64,000 nucleotides of DNA, taken from assembly GCF_022447245.1 (NCBI RefSeq), contig NZ_JAKVBC010000020.1, forward strand, positions 24,908 to 88,907, in the 5' to 3' direction. The stretch is from Kordia sp. (lineage in GTDB: Bacteria > Bacteroidota > Bacteroidia > Flavobacteriales > Flavobacteriaceae). The position numbers and the translations under genes are program-made. The notes under the pieces were generated by a model. That model was not told the origin of the DNA. It ran no database searches and saw nothing but the letters and a program-made list of their open reading frames with translations. Shown here in pieces: positions 36,029-45,236 of this stretch (its first letter is position 1; every line of letters starts with the position of its first letter).

Positions 36029-36080
36029 GTCTTTGCGAGAAGCATAGCGACGCGGGCAATCCGTTTCTTTAGTAAACGGA
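36029..36080. repeat. Partial REP-like intergenic repeat
   Basis: The segment begins GTCTTTGCGAGAAGC, contains GGGCAATCCG, and ends in a small hairpin (CCGTTT/AAACGG). It is related to the element at 28298. It lies between convergent genes. Confidence 0.5.
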
Positions 36081-36151
36081 ATTTATTATGTTGCTTGAGA
36101 TTTTAAGTACTTTTTTAAATTTACTTTTTAATTGGTTTATGCAAGTCATTT

Positions 36152-37297
36152 TTATATTGATCCAAATTTTCGATATAATTTAAACGTCAATAATACAAGC
36201 CATTGGGTAATAGAAACACTCAACAAAACACCAAAAATTTCATAAGTTTCAATGAGTAATACAATCAAGCTCACACTTATAAAAAAAGCAAAAAAGCTAA
36301 TGTAGATAATGGTGCGTTCTTGGTGATTTTTCATAAGTTCCATCACGTTTAACGTATAAAAATAACAAGGCAAAGCAATGGATGTTCCTACAATATAATA
36401 TTCATAACTAAAGCCTAATTTTACAAAATATTCCATCACAAACCAAATGGCAAATCCTCCAATAATAGTTAAGGGAATTGAAACGGCATAGAGTTTATAT
36501 TTTATCTTTTGAACGACTTCATTTGATAAACGATATATGTGTTTTGTAAATGGAATGGTGATATATGCAGCCAAAGCTTGTAGCATTAAAAAAGCGGTAA
36601 TGAGTAATTGATATTCGGCTAATTGTGATTTTTTTAAATAGAAATCAACCATATAAATATCTGTTTTAGAAACTAGCCAGCCACTTAAACCAAGAATGAA
36701 AAATGGCAATCCTAGTTTGAATTCTTGGAATGAAATCTTAACAGAGAACGATTCTTTCCAGAAATTTAGTTGTAAACTTAATACAAGCAACTTACAAAAA
36801 GTTGCGACCACGTAAATTTGTAAAAAAGATGATAGATCAAACGTTTCAAGGTAAAAGATACTTCCGAAAATAATTCCAAAACCAATAACTTCTGCCAGTA
36901 ATTGCGCGCCAAAATTCTGATGATAAACGACCAAGGTGCTTAATGAATTATATAGAAATAACAAGTAAATCAATACAATTGCCCAAGCCGCAATAGTTGT
37001 TGGGAAAAAGAAAAAGAAAACTGTAGCAAAAGGAAGAAGCATACAGCGTGATAGCAAATTGCTAAAGAATGCATGATACATTTTACTTGGGTTTTCACTG
37101 TAAGTTCGTAACAAGTGATCGCGATTTCCCCAACCAAAAACGAATGAGATAAAAAATACCCAAATCATGACATTGATTAGTTCTGCCCAAGCTTCTTTTC
37201 CAAAGATTTTTATACCAAAAACGACAATCAAAAAATTGAAAGCAGGATTGGCATATCCTTGAATGGTGTTAATTCCTATGGTGATTAATCTACGCAT
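36152..37297 (-). CDS. Wzx-like polysaccharide flippase (MATE/MOP fold)
   Basis: 381 residues with eleven to twelve transmembrane helices and no large soluble domain. The N-terminal helix and the loop W-G-N-R-D-H-L-L-R-T are like those of oligosaccharide flippases of the MOP superfamily, which move undecaprenyl-linked glycans to the periplasmic side. It is the last gene of the 42.7-36.2 kb run; its ATG overlaps the GT4 stop by eight bases. This placement supports export of the glycan built by that operon. Confidence 0.78.
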   Translation of the reverse strand: MRRLITIGINTIQGYANPAFNFLIVVFGIKIFGKEAWAELINVMIWVFFISFVFGWGNRDHLLRTYSENPSKMYHAFFSNLLSRCMLLPFATVFFFFFPTTIAAWAIVLIYLLFLYNSLSTLVVYHQNFGAQLLAEVIGFGIIFGSIFYLETFDLSSFLQIYVVATFCKLLVLSLQLNFWKESFSVKISFQEFKLGLPFFILGLSGWLVSKTDIYMVDFYLKKSQLAEYQLLITAFLMLQALAAYITIPFTKHIYRLSNEVVQKIKYKLYAVSIPLTIIGGFAIWFVMEYFVKLGFSYEYYIVGTSIALPCYFYTLNVMELMKNHQERTIIYISFFAFFISVSLIVLLIETYEIFGVLLSVSITQWLVLLTFKLYRKFGSI

Positions 37298-38339
37298 TGT
37301 ATACAGATAAATAAGCGTTGATGGTTTCCGTTTCAGAACTTAGTATAACACGTTCTTTTTTTGAGTTTTCAGTAGCAAGCAGTTTTTCGCAAGCTTCAAT
37401 CAAGTCTATTTTGTGTTCACAAACGATCCAATTTTCAGAAGCTTTTGCCAATCCGACATTGTGCGAAACGATCTTCATTCCAGCATACAATGCTTCTAAA
37501 AACACAAAGCCAAACGATTCGTACATGCTTGTATGTAACAGTATTTTCGATTGTGACATTTTTGTAAAAACTTCTGTTCGCTGTAGATGTCCAAGTAAAG
37601 TAATGGTATCTTCTAATTGCAGATTTTTAATTTTTGTTTCCACTTCATTTCGCATGCCGCCATCACCAATAATAGAAACCTTGAGGTTTGTATGTGTTTT
37701 TGTTAGAGCAGAAATGATATCGATAAAATCACCATAATTTTTAATCGTATTTAAAGAGCCAACTCCTAAAATATCAATCGTGTTTTTTTGCAAAGCTGGA
37801 AATTCAGAAACATCCAAATGCCAGGGAATAATGGAAGAATCTAAACCGTAATTGACTTTCAGTTCTTTTTTATGATTTTTAGAAAGTGTCACTATTTTTG
37901 CATTCGAACCAATCAGAACCTTTCCATACGAATTTTTAATCGCCGCATCTTGTCCCATCACAGTTACAACATGATGTATGTTTTGTTTTTTAGCGAATTT
38001 TTCTCCAATTCGAGCACATTCGCCAATCCAAAAACTATGAATGGTATCAATTTTTTGTGTTTTATGGAGTTTTTTAAGTGCTTTTGAAGCTTTTCGCCAT
38101 GTTTGCAATTTTTTCAGACGTTTATTTTGTCCATTTAGCGGAATCACTTGAATACCATACCAATCATATATTTCTCTTGTAAATGGAAACTGAAACGTCA
38201 GTAAGGTCAACTTCGCATATGGCAACGCTTTTCGCATACTTTTTAGAAATACTTGTAACGCAGGAATTGTGGTAGAGTCGCTTTCAGATTCCGCAAAACC
38301 TGGTGTTAAAAATACGATATGTTGGTTCGTGTTGTTCAA
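37290..38339 (-). CDS. Glycosyltransferase family 4
   Basis: 349 residues, GT-B fold, cytoplasmic. The donor-binding half shows I-L-G-V-G-S-L-N-T-I-K-N, I-I-G-D-G-G-M-R and the signature E-S-F-G-F-V-F-L-E-A-L (the E-x7-E motif, about 269-279). The N-terminal half begins I-V-F-L-T-P-G-F. It adds a sugar from a nucleotide donor to the growing glycan. It lies 134 bases after the FkbM gene; that gap holds repeat-derived sequence, not a gene. Confidence 0.88.
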   Translation of the reverse strand: MNNTNQHIVFLTPGFAESESDSTTIPALQVFLKSMRKALPYAKLTLLTFQFPFTREIYDWYGIQVIPLNGQNKRLKKLQTWRKASKALKKLHKTQKIDTIHSFWIGECARIGEKFAKKQNIHHVVTVMGQDAAIKNSYGKVLIGSNAKIVTLSKNHKKELKVNYGLDSSIIPWHLDVSEFPALQKNTIDILGVGSLNTIKNYGDFIDIISALTKTHTNLKVSIIGDGGMRNEVETKIKNLQLEDTITLLGHLQRTEVFTKMSQSKILLHTSMYESFGFVFLEALYAGMKIVSHNVGLAKASENWIVCEHKIDLIEACEKLLATENSKKERVILSSETETINAYLSVYNA

Positions 38340-38473
38340 GTTTTTTTTCTTTTAGATTCCTGCCTTCTCAGGAATGATATTCAGTTTCGTTTTGTCACTC
38401 TGCACTTTTATGGGATCTACTTTTTAATTCCGCTTTGCTACATAAAAAATCACTCGAACTGACTTTTTTATTT
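38340..38473. repeat. Repeat-derived intergenic sequence
   Basis: The segment contains a hairpin (ATTCCTG with CAGGAAT, about 38356-38377). It runs into GAGCTGAGTCGAAGCATC just inside the FkbM reading frame, a signature of dispersed Bacteroidetes intergenic repeats. Confidence 0.4.
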
Positions 38474-39337
38474 TCATTCCGAAGGAAAGCTGAGCTGAGT
38501 CGAAGCATCCCATTCCACATTCGTAAATACTAAATCTGTTGATTTAATCATTTCGGGGTTACGTTGCAAATCGTCAAATGTAATTCGTGTGCCATCACTT
38601 TTATAAATGTATGTATAAGCTTTTACATCTTTGAATAAATGTTGAATTTCTTTGCGAATTTTTTTCTTAAATATGGAAAAGCCAAACGTATTTTCTAATC
38701 GCATAAAAACCTTATTTAAGAATTTTGAAGGAATGTATTTGTGATACATATTTTCATTCAAAAAACTATAATGAAATGAAACGTATAATGTTGGGAACTT
38801 TACTTTTTCTATAGCTTTTCCAATTGTTGGTAGAATTCGAAATTCAGCACCTTCTACATCCATTTTGATGAAATCTACCGTTTGAATATTTTCGTTTCCC
38901 AGAAATTCAGCTAGTGAAACGGTATTCAGTTCTAGTGAATTTTCAGTATCGCGTTTGCGTTCCAAAATACTACTTGAAGAGGCTCCATATTGATTGCGAG
39001 CAGACAAACGAACGGTTTCTTTTTTATCTGAAATTGCCGTTTGATAGATTTTTATTTTATCCGCAATAGCTGGATTCAATTCAACATTTCTATTCAACTC
39101 GCTAAAACACACAGGATCAGGATCGAGTGCATGCACTTCTTTAGCCGTTTTTGCAGCGTATAATGTTAAAACGCCACTCCAAGAACCGATATCCAATACC
39201 ACAGAATTTGAAGTTACGAAATGATCAAAAATGGCAAAGGTGTGCGGTTCCCAATCAATGGAATTTATATAACTCCAGTAGTGTTTATTTTGTCCAGGAT
39301 CTACCTGAAATATTTGATTTTTAAGCTGGATTTGCAT
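38474..39337 (-). CDS. FkbM family methyltransferase
   Basis: 287 residues. Motif I is V-V-L-D-I-G-S-W-S-G-V-L (about 47-58). The FkbM signature I-K-M-D-V-E-G-A-E (about 146-154) is complete. Members O-methylate sugars or other hydroxyls, and this fits its place between GNAT and GT4 genes. It starts one base after the GNAT stop. The last 15 codons (about V-E-W-D-A-S-T-Q-L-S-F-P-S-E) are read from a dispersed repeat, so the natural C-terminus may have been replaced. Confidence 0.85.
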   Translation of the reverse strand: MQIQLKNQIFQVDPGQNKHYWSYINSIDWEPHTFAIFDHFVTSNSVVLDIGSWSGVLTLYAAKTAKEVHALDPDPVCFSELNRNVELNPAIADKIKIYQTAISDKKETVRLSARNQYGASSSSILERKRDTENSLELNTVSLAEFLGNENIQTVDFIKMDVEGAEFRILPTIGKAIEKVKFPTLYVSFHYSFLNENMYHKYIPSKFLNKVFMRLENTFGFSIFKKKIRKEIQHLFKDVKAYTYIYKSDGTRITFDDLQRNPEMIKSTDLVFTNVEWDASTQLSFPSE

Positions 39338-39338
39338 G

Positions 39339-40268
39339 CTAAAAGGTATCTAAATCTGAGTAGGTAAATATAAACTCTTTTAAATCGATTTCTGGATCAA
39401 AATCTAAATAACCTACCAACCACGATTCTTTTGGTTTGGTAATAGTTTGTAATAGTTTCGCCATTGCAGAGTGTTCGTCTACTTGAAACAAAAATTCTGT
39501 AATCCCTAAGAAAAATGCTTTTCGTTTCAGTTTTTTCAAGGCTTTTTGTAATGCTTCTGAAGATGGTGCATAAAACATTCCTACATGAATAATTGCCTGA
39601 ATCTTTAACCAAAACACACAATCGTCGATTTCTACACAGTAATGACTTTTGAAACTATTTTTATAATTAATGAAATTTGCATCAAACTTTAATCGGAACT
39701 TTTCTTTGTGCTCCGAAGTCAATTTTTCAATGGTATTTTGAGAAACATGCTGCTTAAAAAAAAGATCGTAGAGGTTGGTCCAGCGTAACTTATTCAATAC
39801 TTTTCCAATGGGAAGCGTGTTGACTTTTACATGAAAACGTTGTAAATGTTCGTGTTCTTTCCAGCCCAATTTTTTAGTACTGTAATAGGTGTTTTCGCTA
39901 TGAAAAGCATATACATATTTTATGTCATGTTCTTTCATAATTTCATAGGCGAGTCTGGCCAATTCGTAGTGCAAACCTTTCCGTTGATGGTTTGGTAGTG
40001 TATATGAATCACAGGCATGTGCTACATAAATTTCACGATTGTTATTTATAAATTTTTGCGGAACAGCACCATAAAAAGCTACTGGAATGTCGTCGCAATA
40101 CGCGATGCTACATATATAATTAACACCAACATACGATGTATTGTATTTGTTTTGTAGGTACTTAAGCGTGACTTTCTTTTTAAAGACTTTCCAGAAGAGT
40201 TCTTTGATCGCAGGAAAATCATTGTTGTCCACACGTTTGAGGCGATATATTTCTTTGTATACGATCAT
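39339..40268 (-). CDS. GNAT-family N-acetyltransferase
   Basis: 309 residues. The acetyl-CoA binding region is L-P-N-H-Q-R-K-G-L-H-Y-E-L-A (about 92-105), the Q/R-x-x-G-x-A/G type motif of GNAT proteins, followed by the helix and Y-V-Y-A-F-H-S-E-N. The C-terminal half is a second, GNAT-like lobe. Such double-lobe enzymes acylate amino groups, here possibly an amino sugar exposed by the deacetylase upstream. Gaps are three bases on one side and one base on the other, so it is operonic. Confidence 0.8.
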   Translation of the reverse strand: MIVYKEIYRLKRVDNNDFPAIKELFWKVFKKKVTLKYLQNKYNTSYVGVNYICSIAYCDDIPVAFYGAVPQKFINNNREIYVAHACDSYTLPNHQRKGLHYELARLAYEIMKEHDIKYVYAFHSENTYYSTKKLGWKEHEHLQRFHVKVNTLPIGKVLNKLRWTNLYDLFFKQHVSQNTIEKLTSEHKEKFRLKFDANFINYKNSFKSHYCVEIDDCVFWLKIQAIIHVGMFYAPSSEALQKALKKLKRKAFFLGITEFLFQVDEHSAMAKLLQTITKPKESWLVGYLDFDPEIDLKEFIFTYSDLDTF

Positions 40269-40271
40269 TTT

Positions 40272-41258
40272 CTAAAAATAAGTACCTTTTAACAAACAGG
40301 CTAATTGTTGCTCTAAAGAAATGTACGGATTCATGACAAAACGATTTTTCCATACTTCATTTCCCATATCTTTTTTAGTATTGTAATCTACCAATAATAG
40401 TCTTTCAAAACCTATTTCTGTGCAATATTCAGCTACTTCTTGATTGTAATATCCAAACGGAAACGCAAATTCAGTAATCGGTTGTTTACAGATCGCTTCT
40501 AACTGTGTTTTACTGTTTAAGATTTCTTGTTTGGCTTCTTCAAGTGGAATATCTACTAAACTTGCATGCGTTTCTCCATGTGCACCAATGGTAAACAAAG
40601 GATTGTCCGCAATTTCTTTAATTTGTTGTGCATTCATCAACATCCAATAATCTTCATATTTCTTTGGCGGTAGTGCTTCCCAATCGTCTTTAAAAACTTC
40701 ATAAATCATTTTCAAAACCTCATACGGCAAGGCTTTGGCAACATTTTTCATGGAAACGCCATTCCAGATAAATTCGTTCTTATCATTTTTTTGATAGTGA
40801 TTTCGTTCTAGAACGACTTCTTCTTTATTGGTGTGATACGAAACTACATCAAGAAAATCGGCCCATAAATATGGAGCTTTTTCATGAATCGTAGTAATAT
40901 AAAAACATGCAGGAACGTTGTATTTTTCTAAAATCGGAACTGCGTATTTGTAATTGTTCAGATATCCATCATCAAATGTTAATGCAATATTCAGTGTGTC
41001 TTTTTTGAATTTTTTTTGATAGAAATCGTCTAGCGAAATTACATTGTAATGAGTGGTAATGTATTTGATGAATTCTTCAAAAAACATCCTTGAGATGAAT
41101 CGGCTGTTGTATTTAGTTTCGCCAACTTGGTCAATTCCGTGATACACTAGAATACGTTCGCCATAGCGATTTTTCAAAAGTAACTTTCCAAAGCCGAGTT
41201 TGAATAACATCGTTTTGTAGAGTAAACTTAGCCGATATTTGATACGCATCCAGAGCAT
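40272..41258 (-). CDS. Polysaccharide deacetylase (NodB-like, CE4)
   Basis: 328 residues. The NodB motifs are L-T-F-D-D-G-Y (catalytic Asp and metal Asp, about 93-99) and G-A-H-G-E-T-H-A-S-L (metal His pair, about 223-232), followed by F-A-F-P-F-G-Y-Y. There is an N-terminal amphipathic extension (residues 1-30) but no clear signal peptide, so it probably acts at the inner membrane on a lipid-linked precursor, as in Gram-negative CE4 enzymes. It follows the membrane glycosyltransferase gene by one base. Confidence 0.87.
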   Translation of the reverse strand: MLWMRIKYRLSLLYKTMLFKLGFGKLLLKNRYGERILVYHGIDQVGETKYNSRFISRMFFEEFIKYITTHYNVISLDDFYQKKFKKDTLNIALTFDDGYLNNYKYAVPILEKYNVPACFYITTIHEKAPYLWADFLDVVSYHTNKEEVVLERNHYQKNDKNEFIWNGVSMKNVAKALPYEVLKMIYEVFKDDWEALPPKKYEDYWMLMNAQQIKEIADNPLFTIGAHGETHASLVDIPLEEAKQEILNSKTQLEAICKQPITEFAFPFGYYNQEVAEYCTEIGFERLLLVDYNTKKDMGNEVWKNRFVMNPYISLEQQLACLLKGTYF

Positions 41259-41259
41259 A

Positions 41260-42687
41260 TTATTGAATTTGATATAATTTCCATCCTTCCGAATGAGTTT
41301 CTAACACTTTTAATTGATAATTCTGTTCTATAAATTCCCAGTTCAACATAGGATTTTTATCGTTCCATTGTACTTTGTAACGCGCAGGATCAAACAAAAT
41401 TAAATCGTTTTTTTGAAACTTCTCATAGCGTTCTAAAAACATGTTTTTATATTCAAAATCCAATCCACGACCTTCCAATGCCAAATCTACATCAAAACTA
41501 TATAAAGTTTTGCCTTCATACGGTTGTATCATAGTAGCCAATTCCTTTTCTATGATGGTTCTTTCAAAAATCAATTTAAAAGTCATCGCAAAAAATACCA
41601 ACTGTAACACTAAAGAAACTGCAACAATGGTTTTTAAATACTGTTTGATGAATTTGACTTCTGTAAGTTTTACAAATGCAGGAAAAAGTAATAGTAGTAT
41701 AAGTGGAAATACCAAGCCAATGATTCGTGGATTTTGGAATGGAATTCCAGCCAAAAACAGAATGTATATACCACTACAAATAATCAATACTTTCTGGTGA
41801 AATGTGAATAATGATCTGTAGTTTTTGATCGTAATGATACTTAAAATGCTTCCTAAAAAGATAAATCCAGGATGAAAAAATACATACAGCGCATACATTA
41901 AATTTGGAAATAAATAACTTGTAGTGCCATCTCCTGTAGTAAAACTTGATTTGAAATAGTTTCCAAACGACCAAGTCTGTAAAAACGGGTTTGCAGAGGC
42001 TTCAAACAATGCGCCCCATTGAAAAATTAAGAACGGAATTGAAACGATAATACTTATGATTCCAGCGATGAATAATTGTGCAAACCTTTTTCGTTCCCAA
42101 ACCAAGTACAAACCATAAACGATGATTGGAAATGTGATACATAATGATGCATAACGTGTCATTAAAGCACAAGTCGCAAAAATGAAAATAGGAGCTAAGC
42201 TTGTTTTTTGAAGATATGATTTAAAGAAAAAGTAAAACGACAATACTACAAAAGCCAACGTCAATGCATCCGACATTACTATAAGTCCCATCTTTAATAA
42301 AAACGGGCAGAATATTCCAAAAATCAATACGTAAAAAAAGCTGTGTTTTGATGTTGGATATAAAAGTTGAATGGTTTTTAAAATGTACACGCAAGCAACT
42401 CCTAAACTGACACAACTTATAAATTGCAAGGCAAAAGCAGTACATCCAAACACAAAACCTAGTAAACTTCCCAATGTTGGGTATAGTACTGGCCAAAAGT
42501 AGTTTCCTGGATGCACACCATCAGTTATATATTCTTGAATAGCATTTGCATAACGAAGATATTCATAGGAATCTTGTCCGTACAAACCGTCAAAACCAAC
42601 AATACGTAATGCGAATACTAAGAGAAGCGGAATGGAAAAAAGCGTCAAGTACTTGTAAAAAAAAGCAGTTAATTTAGACAATTTCAA
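41260..42687 (-). CDS. GT39-like polytopic membrane glycosyltransferase
   Basis: 475 residues with about eleven transmembrane helices. The first periplasmic loop has G-F-D-G-L-Y-G-Q-D-S-Y-E-Y-L (about 28-41); Q-D-S/A-Y is the GT-C donor-binding acidic motif of PMT_2 proteins. A further short soluble C-terminus of about 100 residues follows. It is the first gene of the glycan operon (42.7-36.2 kb), divergent from the GT2 gene at 42788 with 100 bases between them that must hold both promoters. Confidence 0.78.
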   Translation of the reverse strand: MKLSKLTAFFYKYLTLFSIPLLLVFALRIVGFDGLYGQDSYEYLRYANAIQEYITDGVHPGNYFWPVLYPTLGSLLGFVFGCTAFALQFISCVSLGVACVYILKTIQLLYPTSKHSFFYVLIFGIFCPFLLKMGLIVMSDALTLAFVVLSFYFFFKSYLQKTSLAPIFIFATCALMTRYASLCITFPIIVYGLYLVWERKRFAQLFIAGIISIIVSIPFLIFQWGALFEASANPFLQTWSFGNYFKSSFTTGDGTTSYLFPNLMYALYVFFHPGFIFLGSILSIITIKNYRSLFTFHQKVLIICSGIYILFLAGIPFQNPRIIGLVFPLILLLLFPAFVKLTEVKFIKQYLKTIVAVSLVLQLVFFAMTFKLIFERTIIEKELATMIQPYEGKTLYSFDVDLALEGRGLDFEYKNMFLERYEKFQKNDLILFDPARYKVQWNDKNPMLNWEFIEQNYQLKVLETHSEGWKLYQIQ

Positions 42688-42787
42688 TGTTAGTTTTGTT
42701 TTGCGTATCTAAATATAGTTGTTAAATTGTCGATCGTAAAAAATTACCAATATTTTTTGTGTTTTATGCGCAAATAAGTCAAAATTC

Positions 42788-43528
42788 ATGATCAATTCCA
42801 AAAAAGTAATTATTGTACTTCCGGCATACAATGCTTCGGAAACGTTGCAAAAAACCTATAATGAAATTCCGTTTGATATTGTGGATGAAGTCGTGTTGGT
42901 AGACGATCATAGTACGGATGAAACATTACATGTTGCCAAAGAACTAGGAATTCGACACTTGGTAAAGCATGATCAAAATAAGGGATATGGAGCAAATCAA
43001 AAAAGCTGTTATAAAAAAGCATTATCGTTAAATGCCGATATTATAGTAATGTTGCATCCAGATTATCAGTACACGCCAAAGTTGATACATTCTATGGCGT
43101 ATTTGATTGCGAATGATGTGTATCCTGTTGTGATGGGATCGCGAATTTTAGGGAAAGGCGCGTTGCGTGGAGGCATGCCGATGTATAAATACATTGCAAA
43201 TCGATTTTTAACTTTATTTCAAAACATTGTGATCAATCAGAAATTATCTGAATACCATACTGGATTTCGCGCATTTTCAAAAGAAGTATTGAATTCATTG
43301 GAATTGGAGCACAATTCAGATGATTTTATTTTTGACAATCAAATGCTGTGTCAAATTTTTAATAAAGGTTTTGAAATTGCTGAAATTACCTGTCCAACAA
43401 CCTATTCTAGCGAAAGTTCATCTATCAACTTTCAACGTAGTGTTACGTATGGTTTGGGTGTTTTGAAAGTATCTATCCAATATTTTCTACACAAAAACAA
43501 AATAAAGTCATTTCAAATATTCAAATAG
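42788..43528 (+). CDS. Glycosyltransferase family 2
   Basis: 246 residues, GT-A fold. Motifs are V-I-I-V-L-P-A-Y-N-A-S (7-17), V-L-V-D-D-H-S-T-D-E-T (about 36-46), G-Y-G-A-N-Q-K-S and L-H-P-D-Y-Q-Y (acidic motif, about 93-99), then M-G-S-R. It lacks C-terminal membrane helices, like soluble dolichyl-phosphate mannose synthase-type enzymes that make polyprenyl-phosphate sugars. Such a product would be the donor for the two GT39-like proteins in this region. It is followed 30 bases later by a radical SAM gene. Confidence 0.88.
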   Translation: MINSKKVIIVLPAYNASETLQKTYNEIPFDIVDEVVLVDDHSTDETLHVAKELGIRHLVKHDQNKGYGANQKSCYKKALSLNADIIVMLHPDYQYTPKLIHSMAYLIANDVYPVVMGSRILGKGALRGGMPMYKYIANRFLTLFQNIVINQKLSEYHTGFRAFSKEVLNSLELEHNSDDFIFDNQMLCQIFNKGFEIAEITCPTTYSSESSSINFQRSVTYGLGVLKVSIQYFLHKNKIKSFQIFK

Positions 43529-43559
43529 TCAGTATATTTATGAAAAATAATTGCCCATT

Positions 43560-44978
43560 TTGAAAAAAAATAAAATCTTACTTTATAACCCAATTGCAGT
43601 CTTCTTTGATATGCCACTTGCCCTATTGGCGATTGGTTCTGTGTTAGATCCTGAAAAATACGAAGTTATTATTGTAGATGGTCGTATAGATGAAAACCCT
43701 TTAGATACTATAGGAAAGCATATTGATGAAGCTTTGTGTTTTGGGACAACTGTATTGACCGGAAGACCAATAAAAGATGCGTTAAAAGTAACGCAAGCAG
43801 TTAAAAAAATGCGCCAGAACATTCCTGTAATTTGGGGCGGATGGCATACTTCTTTATTTCCAAAACAAACACTGAAAGACGAAATTTGTATTGATGTCAC
43901 TGCACAAGGACAAGGAGAAGATACGTTTAGAGAACTAGTCGAAGTATATGCGACAAATGGCGATATTTCCAAAGTAAAAGGAATTTGCTACCGAAATGAG
44001 GAAGGTGAAATTATTAAGAATCCCCCACGTGTTATTGTCGCGATGGATACTTTTGCCGATATCAATTATGAATTGATTGATGTCGAAAAATATTTTGAAA
44101 AGAAAGGAAGAAGACAATTAGATTATATTTCTTCAACAGGTTGCTATTTTAGATGTACATTTTGTGCCGATCCTTTTGTATATAATAGAAAATGGACTGC
44201 AATTTCACCTGAAATTATGGTGAATAAATTGGCTGAATTGCATGAAAAATATCAGTTTACCGATTTGAATCTTCAAGATGAAACCTATTTCACATACAGA
44301 GATCGTGTGATTGAAATCTCGGAACGTATGATTGAAAAAGGCTTGAATATAACATGGGCTGCTACAATGCGTGCTGATCAAGGTTCACGTATGTCTGTGG
44401 AAGATTTTAAAATCTGTGCCAAGTCAGGATTACGACGTTTATTGATTGGAGTAGAATCTGGTTCCCAAGAAATGATGAACTGGTTGAAAAAAGACATCAA
44501 AGTAGAGCAAGTATATATGTGTGCAGAACGTTGCAAAGATTTAGGAATTGCAGTACAATTCCCATTCATTGTAGGTTTCCCAGAAGAAACAGATCAAAGT
44601 ATCCGAGAAACGGTCAAAGTTGCACTCGATTTAAATAGTATGCACCCTAATTTTCATACACCAATTTTCTATTTTAAACCCTATCCAGGAACGACCATTA
44701 CTGATAATGTTGTAAAACAAGGATATAAGCTTCCTGAGACGGTTCATGAATGGTCTGATTTTGATTTTGTAGGTTCGGCAGGTCCGTGGGTAAGTGAAGA
44801 AAAGTATGATTTTTTTGAGAAGTTTAAATTCTATTTGAAATTTGCATATTCGAATCAAAAATTGATTTATAAACCTTTACAATTGCTAGCAAGATGGCGT
44901 TGCAAGCACAAATACTTTAATGTACCTGTAGAAAAGAAAATTGTGGATACTTTCTTTAAGAAACAGCAATTGGCGTAG
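43560..44978 (+). CDS. B12-binding-type radical SAM protein 2
   Basis: About 472 residues. No ATG fits: the ATG at 43540 is out of frame, so TTG at 43560 (K-K-N-K-I-L-L-Y-N-P) is the likely start; TTG 43551 is an alternative. The N-terminal cobalamin-binding-type Rossmann domain has W-G-G-W-H-T-S-L-F-P. The cluster motif is T-G-C-Y-F-R-C-T-F-C (about 195-204), followed by L-I-G-V-E-S-G-S and F-I-V-G-F-P-E-E. It resembles protein 1 (21885) in the residues after the Cys motif (Y-N-R-K-W / Y-N-A-R-W). It is in an operon with a GT2 gene. Confidence 0.86.
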   Translation: MKKNKILLYNPIAVFFDMPLALLAIGSVLDPEKYEVIIVDGRIDENPLDTIGKHIDEALCFGTTVLTGRPIKDALKVTQAVKKMRQNIPVIWGGWHTSLFPKQTLKDEICIDVTAQGQGEDTFRELVEVYATNGDISKVKGICYRNEEGEIIKNPPRVIVAMDTFADINYELIDVEKYFEKKGRRQLDYISSTGCYFRCTFCADPFVYNRKWTAISPEIMVNKLAELHEKYQFTDLNLQDETYFTYRDRVIEISERMIEKGLNITWAATMRADQGSRMSVEDFKICAKSGLRRLLIGVESGSQEMMNWLKKDIKVEQVYMCAERCKDLGIAVQFPFIVGFPEETDQSIRETVKVALDLNSMHPNFHTPIFYFKPYPGTTITDNVVKQGYKLPETVHEWSDFDFVGSAGPWVSEEKYDFFEKFKFYLKFAYSNQKLIYKPLQLLARWRCKHKYFNVPVEKKIVDTFFKKQQLA

Positions 44979-45236
44979 TTGGTTTTTAGATCGCTTTCGC
45001 TTTAGATTATTAGCTCGCTTCGCTGTTAGAACGCGCTTTATCGCTTTTAGACTTTTCTTACTGTTGCGAAATTCATTATGAAACTAGCAATTTTCTAAGA
45101 AAATATAATGAATCCTGACTCCAACAATCTTGACTCCTTTTAGTCACTAATTCACGAATGTTTTCTTTTGCTCGGAATTTTTGTTAGAAATTAATTAACA
45201 TATTGGTACATTTTCAAATTTTCAAATTGAAAAAAA
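44979..45236. repeat. Intergenic region with repeat-like sequence
   Basis: No gene is seen. It begins with several CGCTT/GCGAAG-rich short repeats (about 44990-45055), of the kind common between Bacteroidetes genes, and ends AT-rich. The flanking genes are convergent. Confidence 0.35.
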
